61,898 nt of DNA from positions 1-61,898 of the forward strand of contig NZ_JAQISW010000011.1 of NCBI RefSeq assembly GCF_028618435.1, in the 5' to 3' direction. The notes under the pieces were generated by a model. That model was not told the origin of the DNA, did no database searches, and worked only from the letters and a program-made list of their open reading frames with translations. This stretch comes from Bartonella sp. MM73XJBT.G (GTDB lineage Bacteria; Pseudomonadota; Alphaproteobacteria; Rhizobiales; Rhizobiaceae). Position numbers and translations under genes: made by a program. Below, in pieces: positions 21,262-30,951 of the stretch. The number at the start of each line of letters is the position of its first letter. Positions within the stretch are counted from its first letter, which is position 1.

Positions 21262-22653
21262 TTAAGTTTTTGCATAATTTTTTCTTCCAAAAAGAAAATA
21301 TACAATGCCTAAAAATATAAACCATGCTGGAGTGTATTTTAAAGCTATGGCTGTATCTGCTTCTAATGATAATAAATAAATAATGAATGCAAAGAAAACG
21401 AGAAGCGCCCAACACATAACAACGCCCCCCGGCATTTTATAGGGAGAGACAGTATGCTGGAGAGGACGATTGCGACGATAGACAATATAGCTGATCAAAA
21501 TGATAGACCATACAAATATAAACAATGTTGCGGCAATTGTCGTAACAATTGTAAAAGCAGCTATGAGGGTTTGAGATAACGTTACAACCGTGTAACCTAT
21601 TAAGATGCATATACATGAAAAGAATAATGCGTTGGCTGGAACGTGATTACGAGAAAGTTTTCCTAAAAATTTAGGAGCCCCTTTTTGTGTTGCTAGACCA
21701 TATAGCATACGGCTGGTAGAAAAAATTCCACTATTTGCAGAAGAAGCGGCTGCTGTGAGAACAACAAAATTCATCAAACCAGCAGCAATTGGAATGCCGA
21801 TAAGTGCATACATTGTTACAAAAGGGCTTTTTTCTGGACTGATTTGATCCCAAGGTGTTACTGACATAATCACAAGAAGAGAAAAAATATAAAAGAATAT
21901 AATGCGGATTGGTATTGAATTGACAGCTTGTGGTAGGGCTATTTGAGGCTCTTTTACTTCAGCCGCCGCTGTTCCTGCGAGCTCAATGCCAACAAAAGCA
22001 AAAATAACAATTTGAAATCCAGCAAAAAATCCTGTAATCCCTTGTGGAAAAAGATTTCCACCATTCCATATATTGCTAAGAGAAGCAACTGTACCGTTTG
22101 GAGAGATAAAACCGGTGAAAATCATATAAAATCCCACAACAATTAAAACCAAAATTGCTACGATTTTGATAAAACCAAACCAAAACTCAAGTTCGCCAAA
22201 GAGTTTTACGGCGACGAGGTTAAGGATTAAAAAGGACATAAGACCAATGATAACAGGAATCCATGGATTGAGTTCAGGCCACCAAAAGTGTGCATAAGTG
22301 ACAATAGCAATAATTTCAGCAGTTCCAGTAACAATCCAACACAACCAATATGTCCAGCCAATAAAAAAGCCAGCACATGGCCCTAGAAGATCGGTCGAGA
22401 AGTCAATAAAAGATCGATATTGTGTATTAGAAAGCAATAATTCTCCCATAGCGCGCATGACAAAGTATAAAGCACAACCAATAATTGCGTAAACGAGGAG
22501 GATTGAGGGACCTGCTACACTGATTGTTTTTCCTGATCCCATAAAGAGACCTGTTCCAATTGCACCACCAAGGGCTATAAGTTGTATGTGGCGGTTATGG
22601 AGTCCACGTTGCAATTTCTTCTTCGTTTTTTTTTCTAAATTTTGTTTGTTCAT
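21262..22653 (-). CDS. Amino-acid permease, APC superfamily (AAT family), copy 2
   Basis: Inner-membrane amino-acid:proton symporter of 463 aa with 12 hydrophobic segments. Family motifs are LQRGLHNRHIQLIALGGAIG (start of helix 1), GTGLFMGSGKTI, FVMRAMGELLLSN, and FVGIELAGTAAAEVKEP in the middle. These place it with CycA/ProY/GabP-type carriers; the exact amino acid (for example proline, D-alanine, glycine or GABA) cannot be decided. It is a close paralogue of 23361-24761 over its full length, including a terminator-like hairpin after each gene and an AAAGGGAA block upstream of each start. The duplication therefore took in flanking DNA. Confidence 0.92.
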   Translation of the reverse strand: MNKQNLEKKTKKKLQRGLHNRHIQLIALGGAIGTGLFMGSGKTISVAGPSILLVYAIIGCALYFVMRAMGELLLSNTQYRSFIDFSTDLLGPCAGFFIGWTYWLCWIVTGTAEIIAIVTYAHFWWPELNPWIPVIIGLMSFLILNLVAVKLFGELEFWFGFIKIVAILVLIVVGFYMIFTGFISPNGTVASLSNIWNGGNLFPQGITGFFAGFQIVIFAFVGIELAGTAAAEVKEPQIALPQAVNSIPIRIIFFYIFSLLVIMSVTPWDQISPEKSPFVTMYALIGIPIAAGLMNFVVLTAAASSANSGIFSTSRMLYGLATQKGAPKFLGKLSRNHVPANALFFSCICILIGYTVVTLSQTLIAAFTIVTTIAATLFIFVWSIILISYIVYRRNRPLQHTVSPYKMPGGVVMCWALLVFFAFIIYLLSLEADTAIALKYTPAWFIFLGIVYFLFGRKNYAKT

Positions 22654-23317
22654 TTTTGGGAGTTTCCCTTTAGTTATTTTAAAATAAAAATTACCTTAAA
22701 AAAGATAATCTCTTCTATCGGAACATGATATGCTGGAGGAGTAAAGGATTTTTTTTCTATTATTTTATATAAATAAAGAAAAAAATCACAAATTAATGAA
22801 ATAATTATTTTATAAAAATTTATGTCATATAATTTTTATTATAAAGTTTTATTTTTTTATTATTTATACATATTTATATTAATATTATATAATATTTTAC
22901 TTATTATATAAAATATATTTAAAATAGTTTTTGAAAAATAAGAATTTATAGTTTACTAAAAAAATATTTTTATAGAAAAATTTTACGGATGTTTTAGGTA
23001 AAATCTAAATATTTTTTAGTAAACAATGCAGGTGAATTTTATAGAAAATTCTTTACAGAATATCTCGTGTCTTATCCTATTATGCCCTACAACATCGTTG
23101 TTTAGAGCAGTGATAAAGCATAGAAAATTTTATACATTAGGTATTTTTAGAATGTGTGGTCAGTATTTAGGGTAGAAGCTGCCCATAGAGCCTTATGGAG
23201 GTGAACCATATAAGCGGTTAGCGGCATTTCCCTTAACAGATCAGATTTTTTTTACAAAACAGTGCTAGGAGAAATCCTCTTTTTTTGAGGTGTCAAAAGA
23301 AGATTAAGTAAAAAAAA
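22654..23317. other. Very AT-rich spacer between the two permease genes
   Basis: About 660 bases; 22740-22990 is almost pure A/T. No gene seen. Its right-hand part precedes the terminator of copy 1 and its left-hand part is the upstream region of copy 2. Confidence 0.6.
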
Positions 23318-23341
23318 GAGTAACTTTAGTTACTCTTTTTT
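23318..23341 (-). terminator. Terminator of amino-acid permease copy 1
   Basis: GAGTAAC (23318-23324), loop TTTA, GTTACTC (23329-23335), with an A-run to the left and T-run to the right. It lies 20 bases past the stop of the minus-strand permease and mirrors the hairpin after copy 2 (two bases of the stem differ). Confidence 0.85.
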
Positions 23342-23360
23342 GAGACATTTTGTATAGATT

Positions 23361-24761
23361 TTATTTATTTTTTGGAGCAATTTTTTTTCTTATAAACATA
23401 AAATACATTATGCCTAAGAAAATAAACCAGAAGATACTGTATTTTAAAGCTGTGAAGGTATCGTGTTCTAATGTCAACAAATAGAGCATGAAAGCAAAAA
23501 ATACTAACACAATCCCACATATGATGGTACCACCTGGCATTTTGTAGACGGATTCAGCATGTAAATGAGGGTGATTGCGACGATACACAATATAGCTAAT
23601 CAAAATAACGGACCATACGAATAAAAATGCAATCGCTGAAATACTTGTCACAATTGTAAAAGCACTTATGATGCTTGGAGATGATGACGCAATTGTGTAT
23701 CCTACTAAAATACATAGGCAGGAAAAGAACAGAGCATTGGCTGGAACACGGTATTTGGAAAGCTTTCCTAAAATTGGAGGAGCACCTTTTTGTGTTGCAA
23801 GCCCGTATATCATGCGGCTAGTTGAAAAAATACCACTATTTGCTGAAGAGGCAGCCGAGGTGAGAACAACAAAATTGACTAAACCAGCAGCTATTGGAAT
23901 GCCTGCAAGCCAAAACATGGAGACAAAGGGGCTTTTTTCTGGAACAATTTGATTCCAAGGTGTAACGGACATAATTACAGCAAGAGAAAGGATGTAAAAG
24001 AGTACAATACGCACTGGTATTGCATTAATTGCTTTAGGGAGAACTTTTTTAGGTTCTTTGACTTCAGCTGCCGTTGTTCCAGCAATTTCGATACCAACAA
24101 AAGAAAAAATGGCAATTTGAAATCCAGCAAAAAAACCTGTAATTCCTCTGGGAAATATATCACCGCCATTCCATACATGGTTAAGAGAGGCAACAGTACC
24201 ATTTGGAGAGGTAAAGCCTGTAGCGATCATATAAAATCCAACAATAACTAATGCTAAAATTGCTACGATTTTGATAAGACCAAACCAGAATTCAAGTTCA
24301 CCAAAAAACTTTACAGCAAGGAGATTAAGAATTAAAAAGAAACCAATGCAAGCAAAAACAACGATCCATGGATTAAGTGTTGGCCACCAGAAATGCATAT
24401 AGTTAATGATAGCTATAATATCTGCAGCTCCAGTCACAACCCAGCTTAGCCAATAGTTCCAGCCAACAAAAAAAGCCATTCCCGGTCCTAGCATATCGGT
24501 TGAAAAATCAATAAGAGATCGATATTGCGAATTAGAAAGCAATAATTCTCCCATAGCACGCATGACAAAGTATAGAGCACAACCAATAATCGCATAAACG
24601 AGAAGGATTGAAGGACCTGCTACACTAATTGTTTTTCCTGACCCCATGAAGAGTCCTGTTCCAATAGCACCACCCAGAGCTATAAGTTGTACGTGACGGT
24701 TATCGAGGCCACGTTGCAGTTTCTTTTGAGGATTATCTTTTAAATTTTGTTTATAGTTCAT
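23361..24761 (-). CDS. Amino-acid permease, APC superfamily (AAT family), copy 1
   Basis: A 466-aa inner-membrane carrier with the same family signatures as its downstream paralogue (GLDNRHVQLIALGGAIG, GTGLFMGSGKTISVAGPS, FVGIEIAGTTAAEVKEP). Helix sequences are mostly identical between copies. Differences concentrate in the N-terminal tail, some loops and the C-terminus, which suggests retained transport with possibly different substrate preference. The start is ATG 24761. Both genes lie on the minus strand, about 700 bases apart and each with its own terminator-like hairpin, so they are probably separate transcripts. Confidence 0.92.
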   Translation of the reverse strand: MNYKQNLKDNPQKKLQRGLDNRHVQLIALGGAIGTGLFMGSGKTISVAGPSILLVYAIIGCALYFVMRAMGELLLSNSQYRSLIDFSTDMLGPGMAFFVGWNYWLSWVVTGAADIIAIINYMHFWWPTLNPWIVVFACIGFFLILNLLAVKFFGELEFWFGLIKIVAILALVIVGFYMIATGFTSPNGTVASLNHVWNGGDIFPRGITGFFAGFQIAIFSFVGIEIAGTTAAEVKEPKKVLPKAINAIPVRIVLFYILSLAVIMSVTPWNQIVPEKSPFVSMFWLAGIPIAAGLVNFVVLTSAASSANSGIFSTSRMIYGLATQKGAPPILGKLSKYRVPANALFFSCLCILVGYTIASSSPSIISAFTIVTSISAIAFLFVWSVILISYIVYRRNHPHLHAESVYKMPGGTIICGIVLVFFAFMLYLLTLEHDTFTALKYSIFWFIFLGIMYFMFIRKKIAPKNK

Positions 24762-25466
24762 TTTTTGAGGGTTCCCTTTGAATTATTTTGAGATTAAATA
24801 ACACTAAAAAGATATATTTCGTATCGAAGCATGATATAAATGAGGTGTAAAGGAAAAAAACATTTTTTATAATTTTGTGTGGATAAAGAAAAGAGTATGG
24901 TTTTGAAAAAAGAGGATGCTTTTCTCTTAAAATAACATAACAGATATTTGAAGAGGGCGCTTTTTATTGTTTTAATAACAGATAAATGGCTCCTAAAAAG
25001 GTCTCGATAGATTTCTTCTTTGAAATTATTTCTGAAAATTGTTAGCTTTTTTTATGAGTTTATAAAAATTATCATTTATAATCAGTATGTTGTTATTCAT
25101 AATAGAGAGTGTTTTAATTTTTTCTTAAGTAGCATTATAGAGTTGTCATCTTAGTTTAGGGAAAAGTCCCTAATGATAGAAAATTTAAATGATTTTCTAA
25201 AGTCACTTTTTTATTTTTATGATACTATCATAAGTGAAAAGGAGCTCTTTTCTTTTAAAGTGATGAATAAGAGTTTCATTTAGATATTGATAAAATATTG
25301 CGAAAAATTCACATTGTTTATATACAAGGTCTTTAGACTATGAGAGAGAAATGCAGCATCATTCAGTTATCCAAAGAACATAAGAAAACACTTGTGATTG
25401 TATAAACCTGTTAAAGGTGGAAATATTCATAATGAAAGACAGAATCACGGAAAGATTAGTCTGTTA
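24762..25466. other. Gene-free stretch upstream of the permease pair
   Basis: About 700 AT-rich bases. No gene or remnant recognised on either strand. Part of it holds the promoter region of the permease at 23361-24761. Confidence 0.5.
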
Positions 25467-26075
25467 GCTTTGCGAGCCCTTATCAAAGAGGGAAGTGTTA
25501 TCCCAAAGAAAATGAAAAAAGAAAATAGTGATAAAACTGTTCCTGTTGCACTATTAATATACTCTTTTCTTTTTTTAAGTGACGCTTGCAAATGATATAA
25601 AAATAGTCATTAAAGTAAATCATGCAAAGATGTTGAAGGAATGTATCGTGACAACTTCAAAACCTTTTTGATTACCACCGCCAGACGCCAAAAATTTTGG
25701 AAAGGCCGTGATATAAGACATGGATATTTTAGGATTGAGTATTTGTGTCATAAAACCATCCATATAGCTGGTAAAACTTCACTTTACCTTCAGTATTTTT
25801 TTCGTTTTTTTGTATTATTTCTTTTGAATTTAAGGTGTTAACTCCAGATTTAATCGATTTAACACCCATATATAATAAATAGTAGCCACCCATGAGCTTT
25901 ACTAAAAAAAGAGCGTTTTGTTGTTGAGAACAATTGCTGATACACTTAATATGGAAAATGTGCCATGCACATATGTTGCTGTACACAATCCTAAAATGTT
26001 AGCAAATGCATTCTTTTTTCCACTGTCGTTGCCTTATCAATGATAAGGGCCATACTCGGTCAAGTGAGATGACTA
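25467..26075 (-). pseudogene. Remnant of a LysE/RhtB-family amino-acid exporter
   Basis: Minus-strand pieces in shifting frames reproduce the family order. These are T-stop-PSMALIIDKATTVEK (the TPGP signature with Gly codon changed to TGA near 26060), NAFANILGLCTATYVHGTFS, FLVKLMGGYYLLYMGVKSI (family helix 3), and YMDGFMTQILNPKISMSYIT (NPK motif). After a TGA in place of TGG come FTLMTIFISFASV and a tail INSATGTVLSLFSFF. The first N-terminal residues are missing. At least two internal stops and several frameshifts make it non-functional. It lies just downstream of the FAH-type hydrolase, so the two may once have formed one unit. Confidence 0.7.
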
Positions 26076-26113
26076 AAAAAATGAAATGATGAAAAAGGTG
26101 AGTATTTGATGAT

Positions 26114-26722
26114 TCATTTGACCTTTATTTCTGAGATTAATGTATCTTTGAGATATAGTTCTATTTCATCAAACTTAGAGAGTTTTCCTACGCCTTTTGG
26201 AGTGCCTGTATAGATGATATCATCACGCCTTAGTTGAATGTAGTGACTTAAAAATGATATTATTTTTTCAAAGCTAAAGATCATATTTTTCGTATTGCCA
26301 ACTTGCCTCGTTTCGCCATTTAGCTTCATTTCAAAAGTTATTGGATCGTTTATTTTTTCCTTTTTTATGAAGTCAGAGACGTATGCGGCGCCTTTAAATC
26401 CCTTAGATAAAAGCCAAGGAAGCTTTTTTTCTTTCAGTTTTGTTTGCAAATCTCTAGCGGTGAGATCAAGACCTATTGCTACAGAATCATAACATTCTTC
26501 AGCTTCTCTTTCATTGACCATAAAAGTATCCTTTGAGATTCTAAGCACAATTTCAGTTTCAAAATGTATTTCTTCAGAAAAATTAGGAAGATTAATTTGA
26601 TTTCCTAAGATGAGTGAGCTGTTCGGCTTGCTAAATATAACAGGTTCATCTTCAACAACATTACCTAGTTCATAGGCATGTTCCACATAATTACGTCCAA
26701 CGCAGTAAATATTATTAATCAT
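26114..26722 (-). CDS. Fumarylacetoacetate-hydrolase (FAH) fold family protein
   Basis: A 202-aa product matching the short single-domain FAH proteins (YcgM/FAHD1-like) that hydrolyse or decarboxylate 2-oxo acids such as acylpyruvates. Visible motifs are CVGRNYVEHAYELGN, SKPNSSLI, the metal-binding HFETEIVL (two Glu) and GLDLTARDLQ (Asp), and the C-terminal IIYTGTPKGVGKL. The metal triad is complete, and the gene is intact although both neighbours are broken. ATG 26722 has GAGAG upstream. The substrate is unknown; the neighbouring 2-hydroxyacid dehydrogenase remnant suggests 2-oxo acid chemistry. Confidence 0.88.
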   Translation of the reverse strand: MINNIYCVGRNYVEHAYELGNVVEDEPVIFSKPNSSLILGNQINLPNFSEEIHFETEIVLRISKDTFMVNEREAEECYDSVAIGLDLTARDLQTKLKEKKLPWLLSKGFKGAAYVSDFIKKEKINDPITFEMKLNGETRQVGNTKNMIFSFEKIISFLSHYIQLRRDDIIYTGTPKGVGKLSKFDEIELYLKDTLISEIKVK

Positions 26723-26790
26723 AGGAAACTCTCAAGCTTTTCTTTTCTTCTTGTATAGAAAAGATATTACTATGGAAACAATATTTTTCC

Positions 26791-27577
26791 TTATATAGAT
26801 CTGTAAGTTTTGTAAAAATATGTATTATGTGGATTAATGATCAATCTTGAGGATAACAAGCCAGTATTGTCTCTCCAAGCTTTAATAAGAGGATGGTCAT
26901 TTAGTGGGGCCACAGGGAGAACATCAAGGAATGCTTGAAATTCATGATTTTCGCTTGGATGTTTTTTTAAGGAATCAAAATCGCTGAGGATTTTATTCTT
27001 TACGGTGTTCACTAAGATAGTGTTTTTCTTCATCTGTTAAAGGAATTCTAAATTAATCATTCTTATTGTTTTGTTTGTAAGAGGACAGTGTAGGGATACC
27101 ACATCAGACTTTTCTAGAAGGGTATTCATATCTTCTAAGAGTTTGAAGATGAGTGATTTAGCGTGCTCCTCATCAATATATGGATCATAGATAAGAATCT
27201 CGAATCCAAAAGGCCTTAAGCGTTCTAGTGTTGCTTTCCTTATTTTTTTTGAATTCGGTCAACTCAATGGTTTTATGCTTTGGACAGAATGTTTTAAGAT
27301 TGTTTTCTTGCCATATTTTTTGCTAAATCATTATGTCTGGACACTTGCCTGCATCCTTCCAAAATCATTGTTAATGCAGTGTCAGCTACTTCATCTACAG
27401 TAAAAAGGATATCCGCAAATTTAGCACTGTGTTTTTAAACTCTTCGTAATTTACTTGATCTTCATAACCGATACCAAATTTTACTGCTATTTCACATTTA
27501 CGCAATTTTTTGGCTGTTTTCTCTGTTATTTTTGCATGCCAGATCAATAAGGCATCAATTTCTAAAGCTTTTTTCAT
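26791..27577 (-). pseudogene. Broken D-2-hydroxyacid dehydrogenase
   Basis: Four successive pieces in different frames follow the family order. Piece one is EIDALLIWHAKITEKTAKKL with CEIAVKFGIGY (27400-27577), and piece two is VDEVADTALTMILEGCR (about 27350-27410). Piece three is KATLERLRPFGFEILIYDPY then DVVSLHCPLTNKTIRMIN (27050-27260). After a TAA comes piece four, KKNTILVNTV, FLDVLPVAPLNDHPLI and SRLIINPHNTYF (26791-27050). The glycine-rich NAD loop is not readable. Several frameshifts and stops rule out function. It is related in family to the intact enzyme at 15132-16067 but is not a close copy. It sits upstream of the intact FAH-type gene on the same strand. Confidence 0.8.
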
Positions 27578-28252
27578 TATTTATTGATAAAATTGCAGAT
27601 GCTGAATGGTGTATTTCCAATTCATTGAGTCGTATACTCTCTTAGTTTTCTTTCAAAACGATCTCTTTTATTTTACTTCTGTTTTCGTCATAAATATATG
27701 ATTTGCTATCTTCAATATTATATCTGTCGATCTTTATAAATCTCTTCAGGTGTACAATTTCCTTGTATTCCTTTTTTAGCTACATATACAATAACTTTGG
27801 CAATTATCGAAAAAAAGATAAGGAATAGCTCCTTAAGAAATATAAAAAATCTCAAATTTTATAGAAAATAGGGTGTTGCTCAAAGCTGCCTTCATCGGTT
27901 AAGTGAACGCATTAATGATGGTAGTTTAATGTTTAAAAAAGCTTTTTTAATATGAAGATGACAGGATGTTTTAATAAAGAAATAATAAATAATTATTATG
28001 CATCAATATGTTGTATAAAATTATTATTTTTAAGATTAATTTTACCAATATAATTTACGCACCATTTTTCCTTTTAGTTCTCTTCACAAATCATCAATAA
28101 AACTTTTTTGTACTAAAAATTCATTGATAACTTAATTTTTTTATATTCATTCTTTCACGTTTTAAAAATATAAAGTAAGGGCAATAGAATTAAGCTATCA
28201 ATTTTCTATTCTTTTCACTTTCTCATCATGAAGAAAAATCTTTTTACTTATC
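27578..28252. other. Stretch with a coding-like scrap, otherwise empty
   Basis: On the minus strand, 27718-27840 reads as a 40-codon open frame containing AKVIVYVAKKGIQGN and CTPEEIYKD, which looks protein-like but which I cannot assign. More scraps (SKSYIYDENRSKIKEIV) continue toward 27640 across stops. They may be the missing N-terminus of the dehydrogenase remnant or of another lost gene. 27850-28250 is AT-rich and empty. Confidence 0.4.
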
Positions 28253-29836
28253 TTATGGATCAAAAGAAGTAGCTTTTTCTGGTAACACAAGTGGAGAAAT
28301 AAGGATTTTAGATATGTTTCGGCGTTCCATTTCAATCACTTTAAAGCGTAAACCTTCCGTTTCAAAACTTTCTCCTTCATTCGGCAAATGACCAAATTGC
28401 CAAAGCATAAAGCCTGCTAGAGTCGTATAACGGTCTGCCTCATCAACAAGATTTCGTCCAAGATAACCACTTAAACGACGGATATCAGCATATCCCTCTA
28501 CAAGAAGGCTGCCATTTTCAAGTTGTTCTGCGATCATGAGTTCTTCATCGTCATCAGGAAAATCTCCTGCAATAGCTTCAAGAATATCAGTTGGTGTTGC
28601 AATACCTTCAAAAGAACCATGCTCATCAACAATAATTGCAAGTTGAATCGAAGAATGACGTAATTGTTCCATTAATCGTAAAACACTTGTGTTTTCATGA
28701 ACAACAAGCGGTTCTCGCATCGCTTTTTTCCAATTAATCTTTTTACCCTCAGCCAGATTTAAAAGAAGATCTTTTGTTAACGCGACGCCAACAAACTCAT
28801 CCACTTTTTCACGCGCAAGAATTAAACGGCTATGTTTAACATTTTGTAATTCTTCACGCATTTCATTTTCATTAGCATTTAAATCTAACCACTCAATTTC
28901 ATTGCGCGGCGACATGATAGAGCGAACAGGACGATCTGCTAAATCGAGAACTCCACGAATCATCTCTTTTTCTTCTGGTCTAAATAACTCAGAAGCTGCG
29001 GCTTGTTCAGCAATGACATCTACAGTTTCAGCAAGATGACTATCTTTATTTCCCCCTCCTAAGAGCCTTAAAACAGCATCAGCTGTTCTACTGCGTAGAT
29101 CATTCGTCGTAATCATCTTTTCACGGTTACGACGTCCAATTTGATTAAAAGCTTCGATGAGAACAGAAAAACCAATAGCAGCATACAAATACCCTTTGGG
29201 AATATGAAAACCGAACCCTTCAACAATGAGCGTAAAACCAATCATCATCAAAAATCCAAGACAAAGGATGACAATGGTGGGATGACGATTAATAAAACGC
29301 ATAAGAGAGCCTGAGCCATACATCATGACTCCCATCGCAGTAATGACCGCAATGTACATAACTGCTGCTTGCTCTTTTGCAATCATACCTGTTGCGGTGA
29401 TAATACTATCGAGTGAAAAAACGGCATCCAACACCACGACTTGAACAATTACTTGCCAAAAAACAGCATAAGCAACGCCTGTTTTTCTTTCATGAGATAC
29501 CCCTTCTAACCTTTCATGTAATTCTAACGTTCCTTTTGCTAGCAAAAAGGCTCCACCCCCAATTAAAATAAAGCTATGCCAACTAAAGACAAAGGATGAA
29601 AGTGAAAGAATGACCGTATCGAGTCTCATAACCCAGCCAATAACTGTAAGAAGAAAAAGCCGCATGATTAGTGCTAAAGTAAGACCTATCAAGCGTGCTC
29701 GATCACGCAAATGTAGTGGCAATTTTTCAGCTAAAATTGCAATAAAGATAAGGTTATCTATTCCTAAAACAATTTCGAGGAAAACCAACGTGACTAAACC
29801 AAACCACGCATGGGGATCTGTGATCCATTCCATCAT
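28253..29836 (-). CDS. TerC-family membrane protein with CBS pair and CorC/HlyC domain
   Basis: A 527-aa protein resembling E. coli YoaE/YegH. Residues 1 to about 240 are the TerC domain with 7 membrane segments, including VFLEIVLGIDNLIFIAI and VVLDAVFSLDSIITATGM; their acidic residues are conserved in the family and proposed to bind metal. A CBS pair follows (about 300-425; DRPVRSIMSPRNEIEWLDL, IVDEHGSFEGIATPTDILEA). The C-terminal transporter-associated domain (about 435-515) includes GYLGRNLVDEADRYTTLAGF. The role is probably metal-ion handling at the inner membrane, unproven. ATG 29836 is followed directly by a second ATG; AAGGTGAG lies just upstream. Confidence 0.9.
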   Translation of the reverse strand: MMEWITDPHAWFGLVTLVFLEIVLGIDNLIFIAILAEKLPLHLRDRARLIGLTLALIMRLFLLTVIGWVMRLDTVILSLSSFVFSWHSFILIGGGAFLLAKGTLELHERLEGVSHERKTGVAYAVFWQVIVQVVVLDAVFSLDSIITATGMIAKEQAAVMYIAVITAMGVMMYGSGSLMRFINRHPTIVILCLGFLMMIGFTLIVEGFGFHIPKGYLYAAIGFSVLIEAFNQIGRRNREKMITTNDLRSRTADAVLRLLGGGNKDSHLAETVDVIAEQAAASELFRPEEKEMIRGVLDLADRPVRSIMSPRNEIEWLDLNANENEMREELQNVKHSRLILAREKVDEFVGVALTKDLLLNLAEGKKINWKKAMREPLVVHENTSVLRLMEQLRHSSIQLAIIVDEHGSFEGIATPTDILEAIAGDFPDDDEELMIAEQLENGSLLVEGYADIRRLSGYLGRNLVDEADRYTTLAGFMLWQFGHLPNEGESFETEGLRFKVIEMERRNISKILISPLVLPEKATSFDP

Positions 29837-30286
29837 TTCTCACCTTTTAAAAGCTTAAAAGCGCGCGATTGACAAAAAAATCATGGGCTTTTATTCGCAT
29901 ATTGGATCATGAATTTTGAATGTAAAAAAACTTACATTCAAAGAGAAAAATAGAAAATATTGCTTAAACACATATGATTTTAAACGCATATGATTATTAA
30001 TAAAATAAAACAACGCCCCATTCCGCTGACAATGACAAGAAGGTTCCTCTAAATTTTGCTCGGGCATTATGCTCGATAATCCTCCAATTATAGATTCTGT
30101 ATAACAATCAGAATATTTATTTATAGAGCTTATTATAATGGGTTTATTTTTGTATAAGATCAAGTGGTCAATAGCATATTTTAAACCCTACAGACAATGA
30201 GGCTGTATAAAAAACAATAAAATATCTAGACATCCCCCCTTAGGAGCGTTATAGAAACGCTCATTCTTATCTTTTGGGAAGCTTAT
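29837..30286. other. Intergenic region with two hairpins, before tRNA-Lys
   Basis: It contains a perfect 11-base inverted repeat (29915-29942) in the upstream region of the TerC-type gene. A second hairpin is GAGCGTT (30244-30250) with AACGCTC (30256-30262), 25 bases before tRNA-Lys. No gene seen. Confidence 0.6.
29915..29942. repeat. Perfect 11-base inverted repeat upstream of the TerC-type gene
   Basis: TTTGAATGTAA (29915-29925) and TTACATTCAAA (29932-29942) flank the loop AAAAAC. On the minus strand this would form a stem 80 bases before the start codon. It could be an RNA element, a terminator for transcription from the right, or an operator. Confidence 0.75.
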
Positions 30287-30362
<76 letters not shown>

Positions 30363-30951
30363 TTTATTTTATATTATAAATAATTTATTGATTGCGTGAA
30401 ATCTTTTTTAAGATATAAGGGGTTCAGTGGAATTGGGGAGAAGGAAAAAGCCTACACCACACACTTTACTCGTCCCAATATTATACCTCTTGTCCTTGAA
30501 ATGGTTTAGAAGAGGTATTTTAATTCTTTCTTGTACAGTTTCACGTCACACGGTTCTTCCTGCTTATAACATGCAAAAGACATGGTTTTGATTGATTCAA
30601 CGTGGCAGAGATTTGAAATGAGAGAATCTTACGGTATTCAAGGTTCTCATTCACCTTGAATAATGATAAATTATCGTTATAAATCAACATGTTGTATGTT
30701 ATGGAAACGATTGTTTTCTACACGGGTAGATATTTTCAAGTTTATGGAATTTCTTTGAAGAAAAATAGATAAATATTTCTCTGTTTTTTTTAGAATAAGT
30801 CTCTTATAAAGATAAAGAAAGCGTTTCAGGTTCGAAGGTAAAAAAGATAAATAAAAACAATGATTATATTAATTTACAGATGCAACATGAATCTCGATAT
30901 GATCCTATCATTTATAGGTATACACCAAAGAAGCCATTGATAGCCTTTTAC
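30363..30951. other. Gene-free stretch with dispersed repeat copy B
   Basis: About 590 bases without a gene. The part at about 30520-30705 resembles 885-1080. Confidence 0.55.
30520..30705 (+). repeat. Degenerate dispersed repeat, copy B
   Basis: Matches copy A (885-1080) in order and orientation: CTTTCTTGTACA, GATTCAACGT, GAAATGAGAGAATCTTACG, and TTATCGTTATAAATCAACAT near the end. A shorter, weaker match to its right half is seen at about 52745-52815. No coding potential recognised. Confidence 0.5.

Noticed and set aside
25398..25595. A plus-strand 65-codon frame
   Set aside because: It runs antisense through the tail of the LysE-type remnant, which has recognisable family order; no domain or strong ribosome site supports the plus-strand frame.
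29891..30163. A 90-codon minus-strand frame upstream of the TerC-type gene
   Set aside because: No family likeness, and it includes the perfect inverted repeat at 29915-29942, which is better read as a non-coding structure.
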